Below, piece after piece: positions 43,193 through 50,900 of a stretch of 64,000 bases of DNA (positions within the stretch are counted from its first letter, which is position 1; each line of letters starts with the position of its first letter). The notes under the pieces were generated by a model. The model was not told the DNA's origin and did not search any database. It was given only the letters and a program-made list of their open reading frames with translations. The stretch comes from Streptomyces lonarensis (GTDB lineage: Bacteria > Actinomycetota > Actinomycetes > Streptomycetales > Streptomycetaceae), in assembly GCF_012033735.1 (NCBI RefSeq), contig NZ_JAAVJD010000005.1:1-64000 (forward strand), written 5' to 3'. Made by a program: the position numbers and the translations under genes.

Positions 43193-43198
43193 TAGGCT
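43193..43198 (+). promoter_or_regulatory. -10 element of the VTT-domain gene
   Basis: TAGGCT ends six bases before the GTG at 43205. The expected transcription start is at or beside the start codon, so the message is probably leaderless; no -35 at good spacing is visible. Confidence 0.45.
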
Positions 43199-43204
43199 CG
43201 CCGC

Positions 43205-44089
43205 GTGTCCACCGCCGTTGACGAAGCCGCCGCTGTCCTGCCCGAACCGCCGCTCTCGCGGACGGCCGTGGCACTCCGGCTGCTGGTGCTGGGGGCACTG
43301 CTCGGCGGCGGACTCCTGGCGGTCGCCGCGCTGGAACCGCAGCGCCTGCTGACGGAGGAGACCCTTGGTTCGGCCGGGCTCGGCACCTGGATCGTCTTCA
43401 CCCTCGGTTTCGCCGTCCTCAGCGCGCTCATGGTGCCGCGGCCGGTCATGGCGTTGGCGGCCGGCGCGCTCTTCGGAGTGGCGGCCGGCGCCGCACTCGC
43501 CGTGGTCGGCACGATGCTGGGCGCGGCGGCGGGGTTCGCCGCCGGACGGCTTCTGGGCCAGCGGGCGCTGCGCCCGCTGGTGCGCGGCAGGCTACTGACG
43601 GCCGCGGACCGGCAGCTGAGCGGCCACGGCTTCCGGTCGCTGCTGGTGCTGCGGCTGGTGCCGATCCTGCCGTTCGCCGTGGTCAACACCGTCGCCGCCG
43701 TCTCGCGGGTGCCGTGGCTGCCGTTCCTCGCGGCGACGGCCCTGGGCGGCCTCCCCCAGAACACGGCGTTCGCGGTGGCCGGGGCGCGGGCCACCGACCC
43801 CGTCTCCCCCGCTTTCCTGTCGGCGGTCGCCTTCCTCGTGCTCTCCGGGCCGGTCTCCGCCTCGGTGTGGCGGCGCCGGCGCGCCCGTCGCGAGCGGGCC
43901 GCCGCGGCGGCGGCCGAGCACGGCGCCGCCGTGGAAGCCGCCGACCCTACCGCGCTCGCCGGTCCCGACCGCCGTGCCGGCGGCGGGACCGGTGACGGTT
44001 CGCATCCCGGCTCGACCGGGTGCTCCACCCCCGCCGGCGCCGCCGGTACCGCCACCCTCGACCACAGGGACGAGCACAGCACGCCATGA
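43205..44089 (+). CDS. TVP38/TMEM64-type (VTT domain) membrane protein
   Basis: 294 aa. Six hydrophobic segments; VTT signature around MVPRPVMALAAGALFGVAAGAALAVVGTMLGAAAGFAAGRLLGQRALRPL and LVLRLVPILPFAVVNTVAAVSRVPWLPFLAATALGGLPQNTAF. The family (DedA relatives) is linked to undecaprenyl- and phospholipid transport across the membrane. The C-terminal 70 residues are a hydrophilic Gly/Ala/Arg tail. Its stop overlaps the uppP start (ATGA), so both are co-translated; a joint role in undecaprenyl phosphate recycling is plausible. Confidence 0.9.
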   Translation: MSTAVDEAAAVLPEPPLSRTAVALRLLVLGALLGGGLLAVAALEPQRLLTEETLGSAGLGTWIVFTLGFAVLSALMVPRPVMALAAGALFGVAAGAALAVVGTMLGAAAGFAAGRLLGQRALRPLVRGRLLTAADRQLSGHGFRSLLVLRLVPILPFAVVNTVAAVSRVPWLPFLAATALGGLPQNTAFAVAGARATDPVSPAFLSAVAFLVLSGPVSASVWRRRRARRERAAAAAAEHGAAVEAADPTALAGPDRRAGGGTGDGSHPGSTGCSTPAGAAGTATLDHRDEHSTP

Positions 44090-44967
44090 CCTGGTTCGAA
44101 GCACTGGTCCTCGGAATCGTCCAGGGGCTCACGGAGTTCCTGCCCATCTCCTCCAGCGCGCACATCCGGCTGACCGCGGTCGTCGCCGGCTGGGAGGACC
44201 CCGGCGCGGCGTTCACGGCGGTGACCCAGATCGGCACCGAGGTGGCGATCCTGATCTACTTCCGCAAGGACATCTGGGCCATCGTCACCACTTGGACGCG
44301 GTCGCTGTTCGACCGGTCGCTACGCAGCGACCCCAACGCCCGCATGGGCTGGCTGGTGATCGTCGGCTCGGTGCCCATCGCCGTCCTCGGCATCCTGCTC
44401 AAGGACACCGTGGAGGGGCCCTTCCGCGACCTCCGGCTCATCGCGCTCGGCTTCATCGTCCTCGGTATCGCGCTGGGCGTCGCCGACCGCATGGCCACGC
44501 AGGCGGAGCGCGGTGGCCGCCACCGGGCGCGCAAGCCGCTGAAGGAGCTGAACCAGCTGTCCGTCCGCGACGGCGTCTTCTTCGGCCTCTGGCAGGCGCT
44601 GGCCCTGATCCCCGGGGCCTCGCGGTCCGGCGCCACCATCACCGGCGGCCTGTTCCTCGGGTACACCCGCGAGGCGGCGGCGCGCTACGCGTTCCTGCTG
44701 GCGATCCCGGCGGTCATGGGCTCCGGTTTCTACGAGCTGCGCGAGATCGGGGGCGACACCGGGCACGCGGGGTGGGGGGCGACGCTCTTCGCGACGCTCG
44801 TCTCGTTCGCCATCGGGTGGGCGGTGATCGCGTGGTTCATGCGCTGGGTCTCGACCCGCAGCTTCATGCCGTTCGTCTGGTACCGGATCGTCGTGGGTGT
44901 CGCGATCCTGGTGCTGGTGTGGGCCGGTGTCCTGGAGCCGCTGGCCGGCGCCGAGTTCGGCGGCTGA
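44086..44967 (+). CDS. uppP: Undecaprenyl-diphosphatase
   Basis: 293 aa, eight predicted helices. Both diagnostic motifs are intact: EALVLGIVQGLTEFLPISSSAH near the N-terminus (catalytic Glu) and the P-G-A-S-R-S-G loop in ALIPGASRSGATITGG. Dephosphorylates C55-PP at the outer membrane face to regenerate the lipid carrier for peptidoglycan; confers bacitracin tolerance. ATGA overlap with the VTT gene. Confidence 0.96.
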   Translation: MTWFEALVLGIVQGLTEFLPISSSAHIRLTAVVAGWEDPGAAFTAVTQIGTEVAILIYFRKDIWAIVTTWTRSLFDRSLRSDPNARMGWLVIVGSVPIAVLGILLKDTVEGPFRDLRLIALGFIVLGIALGVADRMATQAERGGRHRARKPLKELNQLSVRDGVFFGLWQALALIPGASRSGATITGGLFLGYTREAAARYAFLLAIPAVMGSGFYELREIGGDTGHAGWGATLFATLVSFAIGWAVIAWFMRWVSTRSFMPFVWYRIVVGVAILVLVWAGVLEPLAGAEFGG

Positions 44968-44969
44968 CA

Positions 44970-44998
44970 CCTCGGGCGGCGGACGGGGCCGCCCGAGG
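44970..44998. terminator. Hairpin after uppP
   Basis: Eleven-base perfect arms (44970-44980, 44988-44998) with a seven-base loop, three bases after the uppP stop and upstream of the convergent oxidoreductase gene. Confidence 0.8.
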
Positions 44999-45050
44999 CC
45001 CCGCCCGCCGCTGCGGGACGGAACCCAACCGGCCGTCACGTGGCCACGCG

Positions 45051-45106
45051 GTCACGCGGTCACGCGGTCACGCAGTCACGCAGTCACGCAGTCACGCAGT
45101 CACGCG
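45051..45106. repeat. 8-bp tandem repeat, unit GTCACGCR, seven copies
   Basis: Seven consecutive 8-base units (GTCACGCG or GTCACGCA) spanning the 3' end of the oxidoreductase gene, including its stop codon at 45092-45094. Copy-number change would move the end of the protein. Confidence 0.95.
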
Positions 45107-45997
45107 GCGGACGATCTCTTCGCACAGCTCGTGGGTGCGGAGCGCGTCCTCCGCGTCGGCGACGGCCTCGACGCGACCGGTGCGCACGGTGTCCAGGAAG
45201 GCGTGCACCGCCTGCTCGATGCCGCGCTGCCGGGCGACCGGCACCCAGTCACCGCGGCGGCGCACGGTCGGCTGGCCCTTGTGGTCGATGACCTCCGCCA
45301 GGTTGCGGACCTCGCGCTTGGTGTCCGCGCCGGAGACCTCCAGCACCTCCTCGGCCGAGCCGGACATCCGGTTCATCACCCCCAGCGCGGTGAAGCCGTC
45401 GCCCGACAGGCGCAGCACCACGTGGTGGAGCTGCCCGTCGCGGACCCGGGCGCTGACGTCGGTCGCGGTCACCTCGCCCGGCGCCAGGAACCGGAGGGTG
45501 TCCGCGACGTGGATGAAGTCGTCGAAGACGACGCGCCGCGGCTGGTCCGGGAGCCCCACGCGGTGCTTCTGCAGGACGACCAGGTCGCGCGGGTGGTCCC
45601 GGCACTGCGCGTAGCCGGGGGCGAAGCGGCGGTTGAAGCCCACCGCCAGCGGGAGTCCGCGGGACGCCGCCAGCTCCGTGAGTCGGCGGGCGTCGTCCAG
45701 GTGGTAGGCGAGCGGCTTGTCGACGTAGGTGGGGACGCCCGCGCCCAGCAGCCGGGTCACCAGGGAGGGGTGCGCCTCGGTCGGCGCGTGGACCAGCGCC
45801 GCGTCGGGTGCCGTGGCGAGCAGGGCGTCGAGCTCCCCGTGGCGGCGGTCGGGCGGGATGTGGAAGGCGTCGCCGACCTCGGCGAGGGTGGCCGGGGAGC
45901 GGGTGTGGAGGTGAAGCCGCACGCCGGGGAGCGCGGTGAGCACCGGCAGGTAGGCCTTGCGGGCGATGTCGCCCAGTCCGATCACCGCGATCCTCAC
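45092..45997 (-). CDS. Gfo/Idh/MocA-family oxidoreductase
   Basis: 301 aa. N-terminal Rossmann motif IAVIGLGDIARKAYLPVL; the family's EKP motif appears as YVDKPLAYHLDDARRL, with Asp in place of Glu (DKP is a known variant); second-domain segments VGFNRRFAPGY and DDFIHVADTLRFL follow. Probably acts on a sugar or inositol derivative with NAD(P). GTG start, AGGAGA upstream. The extreme C-terminus (VRRVTA) is encoded by an 8-bp repeat. Confidence 0.9.
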   Translation of the reverse strand: MRIAVIGLGDIARKAYLPVLTALPGVRLHLHTRSPATLAEVGDAFHIPPDRRHGELDALLATAPDAALVHAPTEAHPSLVTRLLGAGVPTYVDKPLAYHLDDARRLTELAASRGLPLAVGFNRRFAPGYAQCRDHPRDLVVLQKHRVGLPDQPRRVVFDDFIHVADTLRFLAPGEVTATDVSARVRDGQLHHVVLRLSGDGFTALGVMNRMSGSAEEVLEVSGADTKREVRNLAEVIDHKGQPTVRRRGDWVPVARQRGIEQAVHAFLDTVRTGRVEAVADAEDALRTHELCEEIVRRVTA

Positions 45998-46081
45998 CGG
46001 TGTCTCCTCTCGCTCGCCGGCGCCCGACCGCCGGCCCGCCGCTGTGCGCCGAGGCGGACCGTCGCCCCGGTGCCGCGCAGC

Positions 46082-46696
46082 CTAGGCCAGATCCGGGCCG
46101 TCCGCCGTACGGTGCGGCGGCGGGTCGCCGCCGCCACCGCGCCGACCGGAGCCGGCGGCGAGCCGGGCGGCCAGGGACTCGACGGCGGCCCTGGTCCGCC
46201 GCCCGTGGTCGTCGTCCCGGAGCCGGGCCGCCGCACGCCGGGCACGACCGAGTTCGTGGCGGGCGGCGGTGACGCAGTCCAGCGCGACGTGGTCGCCGGC
46301 CAGCCTCAGGTACAGCAGGGGGTAGAGGCCGCGGGCGTCCGCGGTGGCCGACCGCGGTGCGGGGCCGGCCGGTTCGGCGTCCTCGGCCGTGCCGCGTGCC
46401 TCTGGTGCGCCGGCTGCGCGGGTGGCGCCGGGCGGCGCCTCGTCCCCGCCCGCGGCTGCGTCGGCCTCCGCCAGGGCGACCAGGTCCCAGTGCAGAGCGG
46501 TGCGCGGGTCGTCCTGCGCGGCGGCCAGGTAGTGGGCGATGGTGCAGCGCTGCAGGGGCCCGGCCCCCGGTCCGGGGTCGGCCCAGAGCGCGGCGAGGCG
46601 GTTGCGCGCCTCCTCGCGGTCGCCGGCGCGGTGGAGCATGACGGCCTGGCCGACGCGCTGCATCACCGGGTGCTGGCTCGGGGTGTGCTGGGGCAC
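46082..46696 (-). CDS. Small tetratricopeptide-like protein
   Basis: 204 aa. Unrecognised function. The N-terminal MQRVGQAVMLHRAGDREEARNRLAALWAD and the segment GLYPLLYLRLAGDHVALDCVTAARHELGRARRAAARLRDDDHGRRTRAAVESLAARL look like helical repeat (TPR-like) pairs; a similar small protein recurs next to ung in streptomycetes, from memory. An Ala/Gly/Glu/Pro insertion (residues 85-115) is low-complexity. GTG start with AGGAGGG. Confidence 0.65.
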   Translation of the reverse strand: MPQHTPSQHPVMQRVGQAVMLHRAGDREEARNRLAALWADPGPGAGPLQRCTIAHYLAAAQDDPRTALHWDLVALAEADAAAGGDEAPPGATRAAGAPEARGTAEDAEPAGPAPRSATADARGLYPLLYLRLAGDHVALDCVTAARHELGRARRAAARLRDDDHGRRTRAAVESLAARLAAGSGRRGGGGDPPPHRTADGPDLA

Positions 46697-46838
46697 CTGC
46701 CCTCCTGGGCGGCTGGACGGCGGCGGACCCCGAGGCTAGACCGGACGGCGGCCGGGAGGCGGGCGCGGCGCGGCCCCCGCCGCGCCATCCCGACCCGGGT
46801 GGCGCAACGCGGGGCCGCTGCGCGGCGCGTCCGGCGGC

Positions 46839-47519
46839 TCAGCCCGCGAGGTCGGGCACCCGCCAGTCGACGGGCGGGTGGCCCTGGGCGGCGAGGGCCG
46901 CGTCGATGCGCGAGAACGGCTGGGAGCCCAGGAACTTGCGCGCGGAGAGCGGTGAGGGGTGGGCGCCGTCGACGATCGCGTGCCGGTCGGTGTCGATCAG
47001 CGCCGCCTTCTTCTTGGCGTGGTTGCCCCACAGCACGAACACCGCCGGCTCGTCGCGCGCGGAGACGGCGGAGATCACGGCGTCGGTGAACTTCTCCCAG
47101 CCGCGGCCCTTGTGGGAGTTGGCCTCGCCCGAGCGGACCGTGAGCACGGTGTTGAGGAGCAGCACGCCCTGGTGCGCCCAGGGCATGAGGTACCCGTTGT
47201 CGGGCACGGGGTGGCCGAGGTCGCTGAGCATCTCCTTGTAGATGTTGCGCAGCGACGGCGGGACCTTCACCCCGGGCCGGACGGAGAAGCACAGGCCGTG
47301 GCCCTGGCCCTCCCCGTGGTACGGGTCCTGCCCGAGCACCACGACGCGGACGTCGTGGTACGGCGTGGCCTCCAGCGCGGCGAAGACCTCGTCCTGCGGC
47401 GGGAACACCGGGCCGGCGGCCCGCTCCGCGGTGAGGAACGCGGCCAGCTCCTCGTAGCGGGGGTGGGCGAGCTCCTCGCCCAGGGCGTCCCGCCAGGACT
47501 CGGGCAGCTTCTCGAACAC
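46839..47519 (-). CDS. ung: Uracil-DNA glycosylase (family 1)
   Basis: 226 aa. Water-activating motif GQDPYHGEGQG at 63-73 (D65), GVLLLNTVLTVRSGEANSHKGRGWE, FVLWGNHAKKK and the DNA-intercalation loop HPSPLSARKF. Removes uracil from DNA to start base-excision repair. GTG start (47519) with GGAGGT six bases upstream. Confidence 0.97.
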   Translation of the reverse strand: MFEKLPESWRDALGEELAHPRYEELAAFLTAERAAGPVFPPQDEVFAALEATPYHDVRVVVLGQDPYHGEGQGHGLCFSVRPGVKVPPSLRNIYKEMLSDLGHPVPDNGYLMPWAHQGVLLLNTVLTVRSGEANSHKGRGWEKFTDAVISAVSARDEPAVFVLWGNHAKKKAALIDTDRHAIVDGAHPSPLSARKFLGSQPFSRIDAALAAQGHPPVDWRVPDLAG

Positions 47520-47639
47520 GTGCGGACCTCCGGTCGCCGTCGCCAGTGATACGCCCGAACGTACCCCGGGGGTCGGACACTCCCCGGGGCCGCCCGCCTC
47601 CCGGTACCGCGCACCGCGGCCGGCGGGGGCGCCCCGGCC

Positions 47640-48443
47640 TCAGGTGACGGTGGCGCCCAGCAGCAGCCCGCCGTCGACGAGCAGCGTCTGACCGGTGATC
47701 CAGCCGGACTCGCGGGAGCTGAGGAAGGCGACCGCCCCCGCCACGTCCTGCGGCGCGCCGAGCCGGCCCAGCGGGTAGGCCGCGGCCGCCTCGGCCTCCC
47801 GACCCTCGTACAGCGCGGCGGCGAACCGGGTCCGGACCACGGCAGGCGCGACGGCGTTGACGCGGACGCCGGGGGCGAGTTCGTGGGCGAGCTGCTGGGT
47901 CAGGCTGATCAGGGCCGCCTTGCTGATGCCGTAGGCGCCGAGCATCGGGAAGGCCGACACCCCGGCGACGGAGGCCATGTTGACCACGGTTCCCCCGTGG
48001 TCGCGCTGCCAGGCGGCCCAGGTCAGCTGGGCGAGGGCCAGCGCGGAGAGGACGTTGACCTCCAGGACCTTCGCGACGGTGCCGAGGTCCGCGTCGGCCA
48101 GCGTGCCCACCGCGGGGTTGATCCCGGCGTTGTTGACGAGGTGGTCCAGGCGCCCCCAGCGGGCCATCACCCGGTCGACGACCTCCCGCCGGTGGTCGGG
48201 GTCGTGCACCCTGCCGACCACGCCCATCGCACGGTCCGGCCCGAGGTGCGCCACCGCCTGTTCCAACGTCTCCGGGTCGCGGCCGGTCAGGCAGACGCGG
48301 TCGCCGCGCGCCACGAGCGCCTCGGCGACCGCCAGGCCGATGCCACGGCTGGAACCGGTCACGAGGGCCACCTCGCTCCCGGGCGGAGGTGCGGCGTCGC
48401 GGCGCTCGTGGGCGGGGCCGGGCGGGGACTGCGCTGCGCTCAT
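47640..48443 (-). CDS. Short-chain dehydrogenase/reductase
   Basis: 267 aa. Motifs TGSSRGIG, NNAGINPAVG, VVNMASVAGVSA and the active-site YGISK (Y-x-x-x-K), with GWITGQTLLVDGG at the end. The pro-rich first 20 residues are dispensable-looking. Second SDR in this strand run; the two are separated by a 13-bp direct-repeat region. Confidence 0.9.
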   Translation of the reverse strand: MSAAQSPPGPAHERRDAAPPPGSEVALVTGSSRGIGLAVAEALVARGDRVCLTGRDPETLEQAVAHLGPDRAMGVVGRVHDPDHRREVVDRVMARWGRLDHLVNNAGINPAVGTLADADLGTVAKVLEVNVLSALALAQLTWAAWQRDHGGTVVNMASVAGVSAFPMLGAYGISKAALISLTQQLAHELAPGVRVNAVAPAVVRTRFAAALYEGREAEAAAAYPLGRLGAPQDVAGAVAFLSSRESGWITGQTLLVDGGLLLGATVT

Positions 48444-48477
48444 GGTGGCGGCCTCTCGGTCGGTCGTCGGGTCCTGT

Positions 48478-48516
48478 CGTCGTGGCCGGGCGTCGTGGCC
48501 GGGCGTCGTGGCCGGG
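48478..48516. repeat. 13-bp direct repeat, three copies
   Basis: Three perfect copies of CGTCGTGGCCGGG in the 99-base gap between the two SDR genes. Confidence 0.9.
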
Positions 48517-48542
48517 CGTACTCGGGGCGGGGCGCCCCCTGC

Positions 48543-49301
48543 TCAGCCGGCGGGGCCGCCGGCGACGTACAGCGTCTGGCCGGAGACATAGCCGGCGCCG
48601 TCCCCGGCCAGGTAGGCGACCGCGCCGGCCACGTCCTCCGGGCGCCCGATCCGCCGGACTGCGGTGCGCGCGGCGACCTCCGCCTCGAACTCCTCGACCG
48701 TCAGGCCGGCGCGTTCCGCCGCGGCAGCGGTCATCGCGGTCGCGACGAAACCGGGGGCGACGGCGTTGGCGGTGATACCGAACCGCCCGAGTTCGAGGGC
48801 GACCGTCCTGGTGAAGCCCTGGATGCCGGCCTTCGCCGCCGCGTAGTTGGCCTGCCCGCGGTTGCCGAGGGCCGAGGTGGAGGAGATGTTGACGATCCGT
48901 CCGAAGCCCGCGTCCACCATGGCGGACTGGCAGGCCCGGGTCATCAGGAAGGCGCCGCGCAGATGCACCGCGAGAACGGTGTCCCAGTCGTCCTCGGTCA
49001 TCCGGAACAGCGCGTTGTCGCGGATGACACCCGCGTTGTTGACCAGCACAGCGGGCGGGCCGAGTTCGGCGGTCACCCGCTCCACGGCCGCCGTCACCGC
49101 CGCGGCGTCGGTCACGTCACAGCCGACTGCCCGCGCGGTACCGCCGTCCTCGCTGACGGCGGCGACGGTGGCGGCGCACTCCGCCTCGTCGAGGTCAAGG
49201 ACGGCGACGCACCGGCCGTCCCGGGCGAGGCGGAGCGCGGTGGCGGCCCCGATACCGCGGGCGGCTCCGGTGACGACGGCGACGCGGCGGTCGGTGGACA
49301 G
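48543..49301 (-). CDS. FabG-like SDR with apparent CTG start
   Basis: 252 aa if started at CTG 49301. The SDR cofactor motif TGAARGIG begins at residue 11, so a start there is needed for a complete domain; catalytic NNAG, VNISSTSALG and Y-x-x-x-K (YAAAK) follow, ending GAGYVSGQTLYVAGG. Between the CTG and an in-frame stop at 49374-49376 there is no ATG, GTG or TTG, while GGGAGG lies six bases upstream of the CTG. The first conventional start in frame, at 49115, would remove the nucleotide-binding site. Confidence 0.75.
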   Translation of the reverse strand: MSTDRRVAVVTGAARGIGAATALRLARDGRCVAVLDLDEAECAATVAAVSEDGGTARAVGCDVTDAAAVTAAVERVTAELGPPAVLVNNAGVIRDNALFRMTEDDWDTVLAVHLRGAFLMTRACQSAMVDAGFGRIVNISSTSALGNRGQANYAAAKAGIQGFTRTVALELGRFGITANAVAPGFVATAMTAAAAERAGLTVEEFEAEVAARTAVRRIGRPEDVAGAVAYLAGDGAGYVSGQTLYVAGGPAG

Positions 49302-49472
49302 CGGGTGCCTCCCGGGGCTGTGGGGCCGCCCGGGGCCGACGGGGCCGGGCGGACGCGTGGTCCGGACCGGACGCTAGAAGGCGCGGACCGAGGTGTCAAC
49401 GGTGCCCCCGGCCCGCCAGCAGGTCGGGCAACCGGCAGGCGGGCGCCGTCCGAACGCGCCGTCTCCCCGGAC

Positions 49473-49871
49473 TCAGCGGACCAGGAGCTCCAGCAGCCGC
49501 TCCGCCTCGGCGGCGGGGTCGGCGGTGAGGCCGGTGTGCACCGGACCGGGCTGGACCACGGTGCTGCGGGGGGCCGTCAGCCAGCGGAACCGCCGCCCGG
49601 CGTCGTCCGCCGCCGCCTGACCGGCGCCCGGCCCGCCGCTGCACAGCGCCTGCGCCGCGCCGAGGGCGGCCCGCACGCCGGCCACGTCGGCCGTCGGGTC
49701 GAGCGCCCGCAGCCGCGCGGGGTCGAGGTGGACATGGGCGGCGAGAAAACCCCGGGGGCGGCAGTACACGAGGACCCCGGCGTTGATGTGCTCGCCCCGT
49801 TCGATCCGGGGGACCACACGGAGCAGGGCGTACTCGAAAACGGCACGGGGCGTGGGCGCGGCGGCGGTCAT
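49473..49871 (-). CDS. DUF3037-domain protein
   Basis: 132 aa. Matches the DUF3037 pattern: FEYALLRVVPRIERGEHINAGVLVYCRPRGFLAAHVHLDPARLRALDP and a C-terminal FRWLTAPRSTVVQPGPVHTGLT. Function unknown, but DUF3037 genes are commonly coupled to HipA-like genes. Its ATG overlaps the stop of the HipA-like gene by four bases. Confidence 0.88.
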   Translation of the reverse strand: MTAAAPTPRAVFEYALLRVVPRIERGEHINAGVLVYCRPRGFLAAHVHLDPARLRALDPTADVAGVRAALGAAQALCSGGPGAGQAAADDAGRRFRWLTAPRSTVVQPGPVHTGLTADPAAEAERLLELLVR

Positions 49872-50698
49872 CGGCCCTCCCCCGCCCGGCGGGGCGCGGG
49901 GGCCAGCAGCCAGCCGGGTGGGGCGGGCGGACGCGCGGGCGTGGGGTCGCCGACGGTGATGGCCTCGGAGACCACGGCGGCCCGTGCGAGCAGCAGCTCG
50001 GCGTGGCGGGCCCGCAGCGCGGCCGGGTCGGCGGTCTCGTCGTCGCCGACGAGCCAGGCGTCGGGGACGAGGGCGGTGACCTCCGCGAGCAGCTCGGCGG
50101 TCACCAGCGGCGCGAGGTCGTCGGCGGCCGCACCCAGGTCCGGCCGGCAGGGCGCCAGCGCGTGGTCGGAGGCGTCGTAGGGCCGGGCGGCGGCCGCCTC
50201 GACGGCCGGCCAGTTGTGCTGCCAGGTGAGGGTGGCCCCGTGGTCGATGAGCCAGAGGTCGCCGTGCCAGACCAGCATGTTCGGGTTGCGCCAGGAGCGG
50301 TCGACGTTGTTGACCAGCGCGTCGAACCACACGACGCGGCCCGCCTCCCGCGGGCTCACCGCGTAGGCGAGCGGGTCGAAGCCGAGGGAGCCGGGCAGGT
50401 AGTCCATCCCGAGGTTGGGGCCGGGACTGGCGTGCAGCAGCGCCTGCACCTCCTCGTCGGGCTCGGCCCGCCCGACCGCCGGGTCCAGGTCGAGCACGGC
50501 CAGCCGGGGGACGCGCAGCCCGAGCCGGCGGGCCAGCTCCCCGCTGATCACCTCGGCGACCAGGGTGCGGCGCCCCTGGCCGGCGCCGGTGAACTTCATG
50601 ACGTATGTCCCGAGGTCGTCGGCCTCGACCAGTCCGGGGAGCGAGCCGCCCTCCCGCAGGGGGGTGATGTAGCGGGTCGCGGTGACCTCTGTCAGCAC
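49868..50698 (-). CDS. HipA-like kinase domain protein
   Basis: 276 aa from GTG 50698 (N-terminus LTEVTATRYITPLREGGSLPGLVEADDLGTYVMKFTGAGQG). The phosphate-binding loop and lysine are in YVMKFTGAGQG; the catalytic-loop region is VVWFDALVNNVDRSWRNPNMLVWHGDLWLIDHGATL, with N, D and a DHG-like metal motif. Resembles the HipA kinase family, with no HipB antitoxin gene next to it. The longer frame to 50767 is less likely. The following DUF3037 gene overlaps it (ATGA). Confidence 0.85.
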   Translation of the reverse strand: MLTEVTATRYITPLREGGSLPGLVEADDLGTYVMKFTGAGQGRRTLVAEVISGELARRLGLRVPRLAVLDLDPAVGRAEPDEEVQALLHASPGPNLGMDYLPGSLGFDPLAYAVSPREAGRVVWFDALVNNVDRSWRNPNMLVWHGDLWLIDHGATLTWQHNWPAVEAAAARPYDASDHALAPCRPDLGAAADDLAPLVTAELLAEVTALVPDAWLVGDDETADPAALRARHAELLLARAAVVSEAITVGDPTPARPPAPPGWLLAPAPRRAGEGR

Positions 50699-50900
50699 GT
50701 TCTCGGGCACCCGTCTCGTCGGCGCGGTTCGGTCGCCCCGGCGCGGTGGCGCCACGGCGGGAGGCAACGAGCCGTCGGCGGCGCTGCCCTCCGGCCCGTC
50801 CGCACCATGCTAACCGCGGGCGCCCCGGAGCCGGCCGGGCGCCGCAACCACGGCTCGACCGACCGCGCGCAGCGGCCCGCCAGCGGTGCCGGGGCTCCGG

